A stretch of 64,000 bases of DNA from Chitinophaga costaii (GTDB taxonomy: Bacteria > Bacteroidota > Bacteroidia > Chitinophagales > Chitinophagaceae). This document shows positions 61,883 through 64,000 of this stretch, piece after piece. The translations under genes were made by a program, and so were the position numbers. The notes beneath the pieces are model-generated. The model was given only the letters and a program-made list of their open reading frames with translations, was not told the origin of the DNA and made no database searches. Numbering within the stretch: the first letter of the stretch is position 1; the number at the start of each line of letters is the position of its first letter. The stretch lies in NCBI RefSeq assembly GCF_900094705.1, contig NZ_FMAR01000002.1:425111-489110 (forward strand). Reading direction: 5' to 3'.

Positions 61883-63406
61883 ATGGAAAAGAACAAAGCC
61901 ATTTTGATCATCATGGATGGTTGGGCGCAGGGTAAAGTAAAGGATGCCGATGCGGTAGCCAATGCAAAAACCCCTTTCGTAGACAGTTTATACCAGCAAT
62001 ACCCCCACAGCACCTTGGTTACCTGGGGAGAAGAAGTAGGCTTGCCGGAAGGGCAAATGGGCAACTCCGAAGTTGGTCATCTCAACATTGGAGCAGGCCG
62101 CATCGTGTATCAGGAACTGCAACGCATCAACGTAGCCATCCGGGAAGGTGAACTAGCGCAAAACCCGGTGCTCCAGGAAACGCTTCAATATGCCAAATCC
62201 AATGATAAAGCCCTCCATCTCATAGGGCTTGTGAGCGATGGAGGGGTACATTCCCATATCAACCACATCAAAGCCCTGGTAAACATTGCCATCTCCATGG
62301 GCCTTTCTAAAGTATATCTTCATGCCTTCACCGACGGGAGGGATACGGATCCGAAGAGCGGCCTGGGTTTCCTCACGGACCTGCAACAACACCTGGACCA
62401 GCACGGTGGTAAAATTGCTTCCGTAACGGGCCGTTATTATGCGATGGACCGCGACAAACGCTGGGAGCGGGTGAAGCTGGCTTATGATGCCCTCACCAAA
62501 GGCGTGGGTACCAAAGCCACCGATGCCCTGGCAGCCGTGAAAGCCTCTTATGAGGCGGGTGTAACAGACGAATTTATTAAGCCCATCATCCTTACCGATG
62601 CGGCCCAGCAGCCCGTTGCCACCCTCCAGGAAGGTGATGCGGTGCTGTGCTTTAACTTCCGCACCGACCGTTGCCGGGAGATCACCCAGGTGCTTACCCA
62701 GCAGGATTTCCCGGAATTTGAGATGCACACCATTCCGCTGTTCTACACCACCATGACCCAGTACGATAAAACATACAAAGGCGTTCATGTAATTTTCGAG
62801 AACGACAACCTGAACATGACCCTGGGTGAAGTGATTGCCCTGCAAGGGGGTAAGCAAATCCGAATTGCCGAAACAGAAAAATACCCGCACGTATCTTTCT
62901 TTTTCAGTGGTGGCCGAGAAAAAGAATTTGAAGGCGAGCGCCGCCTCATGGCCGCATCTCCCAAAGTAGCTACCTACGACCTGCAGCCGGAAATGAGCGC
63001 ACATGAAATTACCGCGAAGATTGTGGCCGAAATCAATGCCGAAAGCGCTGATTTCATTGCCCTGAACTTTGCCAATGCCGATATGGTAGGCCATACCGGC
63101 ATCTGGCAGGCCGCCATTAAAGCGGTAGAAACCGTAGACGCCTGTGTAAAAGAGGTCGTGACCGCCTCCCTAAACCATGGCTACACCGTATTCCTAACCG
63201 CCGACCATGGCAATGCCGATTTCATGGTAAATGCCGATGGTACGCCCAACACTGCCCACACCTTGAATCCGGTGCCTTTCTTTATTATTAACAAGGACTT
63301 TCGGGGCAGCATCCGGCCAGGAAAGCTGGGCGACATTGCGCCTACTATCCTGCACTTCATGGGTATTCCGGTACCCAAAGAAATGACCGGCACCGTACTC
63401 GTATAA
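61883..63406 (+). CDS. gpmI: 2,3-bisphosphoglycerate-independent phosphoglycerate mutase
   Basis: A 507-residue metal-dependent mutase of glycolysis (alkaline phosphatase fold) that interconverts 3- and 2-phosphoglycerate. The first metal Asp is in IIMDGWAQG (Asp 12), the phosphoserine is Ser 62 in QMGNSEVGHLNIG, the arginine site is DGRDTDPKSG and the metal-binding end is FLTADHGNADFM. Length and order are normal. Single gene with its own promoter and terminator. Confidence 0.97.
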   Translation: MEKNKAILIIMDGWAQGKVKDADAVANAKTPFVDSLYQQYPHSTLVTWGEEVGLPEGQMGNSEVGHLNIGAGRIVYQELQRINVAIREGELAQNPVLQETLQYAKSNDKALHLIGLVSDGGVHSHINHIKALVNIAISMGLSKVYLHAFTDGRDTDPKSGLGFLTDLQQHLDQHGGKIASVTGRYYAMDRDKRWERVKLAYDALTKGVGTKATDALAAVKASYEAGVTDEFIKPIILTDAAQQPVATLQEGDAVLCFNFRTDRCREITQVLTQQDFPEFEMHTIPLFYTTMTQYDKTYKGVHVIFENDNLNMTLGEVIALQGGKQIRIAETEKYPHVSFFFSGGREKEFEGERRLMAASPKVATYDLQPEMSAHEITAKIVAEINAESADFIALNFANADMVGHTGIWQAAIKAVETVDACVKEVVTASLNHGYTVFLTADHGNADFMVNADGTPNTAHTLNPVPFFIINKDFRGSIRPGKLGDIAPTILHFMGIPVPKEMTGTVLV

Positions 63407-63434
63407 TTATCCAGTAACGTAAGATATACCCGGC

Positions 63435-63466
63435 AAACCGCAGCAAGCAATAGCTGCGGTTTTTTT
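63435..63466 (+). terminator. Terminator of gpmI
   Basis: AAACCGCAGC and GCTGCGGTTT pair around AAGCAATA, followed by more T. Confidence 0.9.
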
Positions 63467-63600
63467 ATTGCCAGGCATGTAACTTTTGCGGCGTAGCTCT
63501 CGTTTTAATGTAAGGTGTCCGGGAAAAGTGGCAATTTGAATCACCAGTAAAACAGCAATGGATACCCGAAGGTTAAAATTGATCTTGTTTAGGTTAGAAT
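63467..63600. other. Intergenic region after gpmI
   Basis: No protein gene is supported. It lies between the gpmI terminator and a second hairpin-terminator pair, so an unidentified short transcript may run through it; no clear promoter box was found. Confidence 0.3.
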
Positions 63601-63658
63601 AGCATAGTGAGCAAAGGTTTAAACTTTTTTTAGTGCTCTCGACAGATTTGCTCATGCT
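63601..63658 (+). repeat. Hairpin upstream of the second terminator
   Basis: AGCAT-AGT-GAGCAAA pairs with TTTGCTC-ATGCT (12 bp with a 3-base bulge) around a 31-base loop. Directly followed by the terminator at 63662. Confidence 0.5.
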
Positions 63659-63661
63659 TAG

Positions 63662-63690
63662 ATGCGCCGTATTCACGGCGCATATTTTTT
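63662..63690 (+). terminator. Intrinsic terminator carrying the intron insertion
   Basis: ATGCGCCGT-ATTC-ACGGCGCAT is a 9-bp perfect stem followed by ATTTTTT. The group II intron begins two bases after the T-run. Confidence 0.8.
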
Positions 63691-63691
63691 G

Positions 63692-64000
63692 GTGCGCCAC
63701 GCATGGCGATAAACTAGACGGTGTAAGTCCGTTATGGGGGTATGTAATCGCCAACCATTAGCCAAGAGCAAGGGTGTCCATCGCGAGGTGGAATCTGAAG
63801 GAAGCTGTCGGCAAAGTTCTGGCCCGAGGAACACGAACACCATTAGGCAGAAGCTGTGGGGGGTAAGCTTGCCAAACAAAGCGAAGCCCAAAGATTACAC
63901 GGACATAGTACTGTAGATGGTGCGGGTAGATGGAATGAAAGTTTATCGTCTTACCGTGGGAGATCTCACCGACGTGCGGAAACGGTGTATGAAGCACGGT
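63692..64000 (+). mobile_element. Group II intron, 5' part (runs out of the window)
   Basis: The element starts with GTGCGCC, the 5' end form of bacterial group II introns. The domain I core follows: GCAAGGGTGTCC, GTGGAATCTGAAGGAAGC, CGGCAAA and CGAGGAACACGAAC are the conserved blocks shared by bacterial introns of this type. The window ends after CTTACCGTGGGAG, which lies before the reverse transcriptase/maturase gene of domain IV, so no protein is seen. Insertion immediately behind a terminator stem and T-run is the typical target of group IIC introns. Confidence 0.85.

Noticed and set aside
62153..63094. 313-codon open frame antisense to gpmI
   Set aside because: It lies completely inside the well-supported gpmI gene on the opposite strand and its product resembles nothing.
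1..64000. tRNA and rRNA genes
   Set aside because: No cloverleaf-like stretches or rRNA segments were recognised on either strand by eye; a tRNA search program would be needed to exclude them fully.

Overview
The window is a chromosomal segment of a Bacteroidota bacterium, most likely of the order Chitinophagales (Chitinophaga and relatives). The signs are a complete Alternative Complex III and aa3-type oxidase operon, the gldKLMN core of gliding motility and type IX secretion, many families largely confined to this phylum (DUF4271, DUF4783, DUF6263, DUF2911), and promoters of the Bacteroidota form TTTG-N19-21-TAnnTTTG with almost no Shine-Dalgarno sequences.

Layout: 1-5 kb holds an M3 peptidase, a Fur regulator with a membrane protein and a SCO copper chaperone, an outer-membrane barrel and PurN. 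5.4-21.6 kb is one long respiratory block: actABCDEF, cytochrome oxidase subunits II and I, heme O synthase, two subunit III paralogues, subunit IV, a second SCO protein, a DUF420 protein and a small CxxC membrane protein. Electrons would pass from quinol through ACIII directly to the oxidase; the SCO and heme O synthase genes supply Cu and heme assembly. 21.7-26.7 kb holds a MarR-type regulator with a four-cysteine tail, a DUF2024 protein, MeaB, a glycosyltransferase, a LON-domain protein and LptC. 26.7-28.7 kb is unusually gene-poor. It carries five copies of a short conserved element, each closed by a terminator hairpin; csaA lies among them. 28.7-44 kb is mixed housekeeping on both strands: LysS, a stress protein, flavin reductase, FAH hydrolase, cystathionine gamma-synthase-like enzyme, AcpH, a deoxyhypusine-synthase-like enzyme and HemW. 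A sixth copy of the element sits near 39.0 kb. 44-52 kb has a TetR gene interrupted near its start, an FtsX-type permease, DUF4271, HemD and a DUF255 protein. 52.2-57.1 kb is gldKLMN. 57-63.4 kb has a GT39 enzyme, a SUI1 factor, a lipid kinase, NadC, DUF4783 and GpmI. The last 309 bases are the start of a group II intron inserted directly behind a terminator hairpin.

The most interesting item is the six-copy element. Each copy has, or nearly has, its own TAnnTTTG promoter box, then a nearly identical 25-nt 5' block (TTTTTCATAGGATATGG within it), then a terminator stem whose sequence differs between copies but stays paired around a constant tetraloop. This reads as a family of small RNAs of about 55-60 nt that I do not recognise. 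The intron, the heptanucleotide repeat near 35.5 kb and the interrupted tetR are secondary points of interest.
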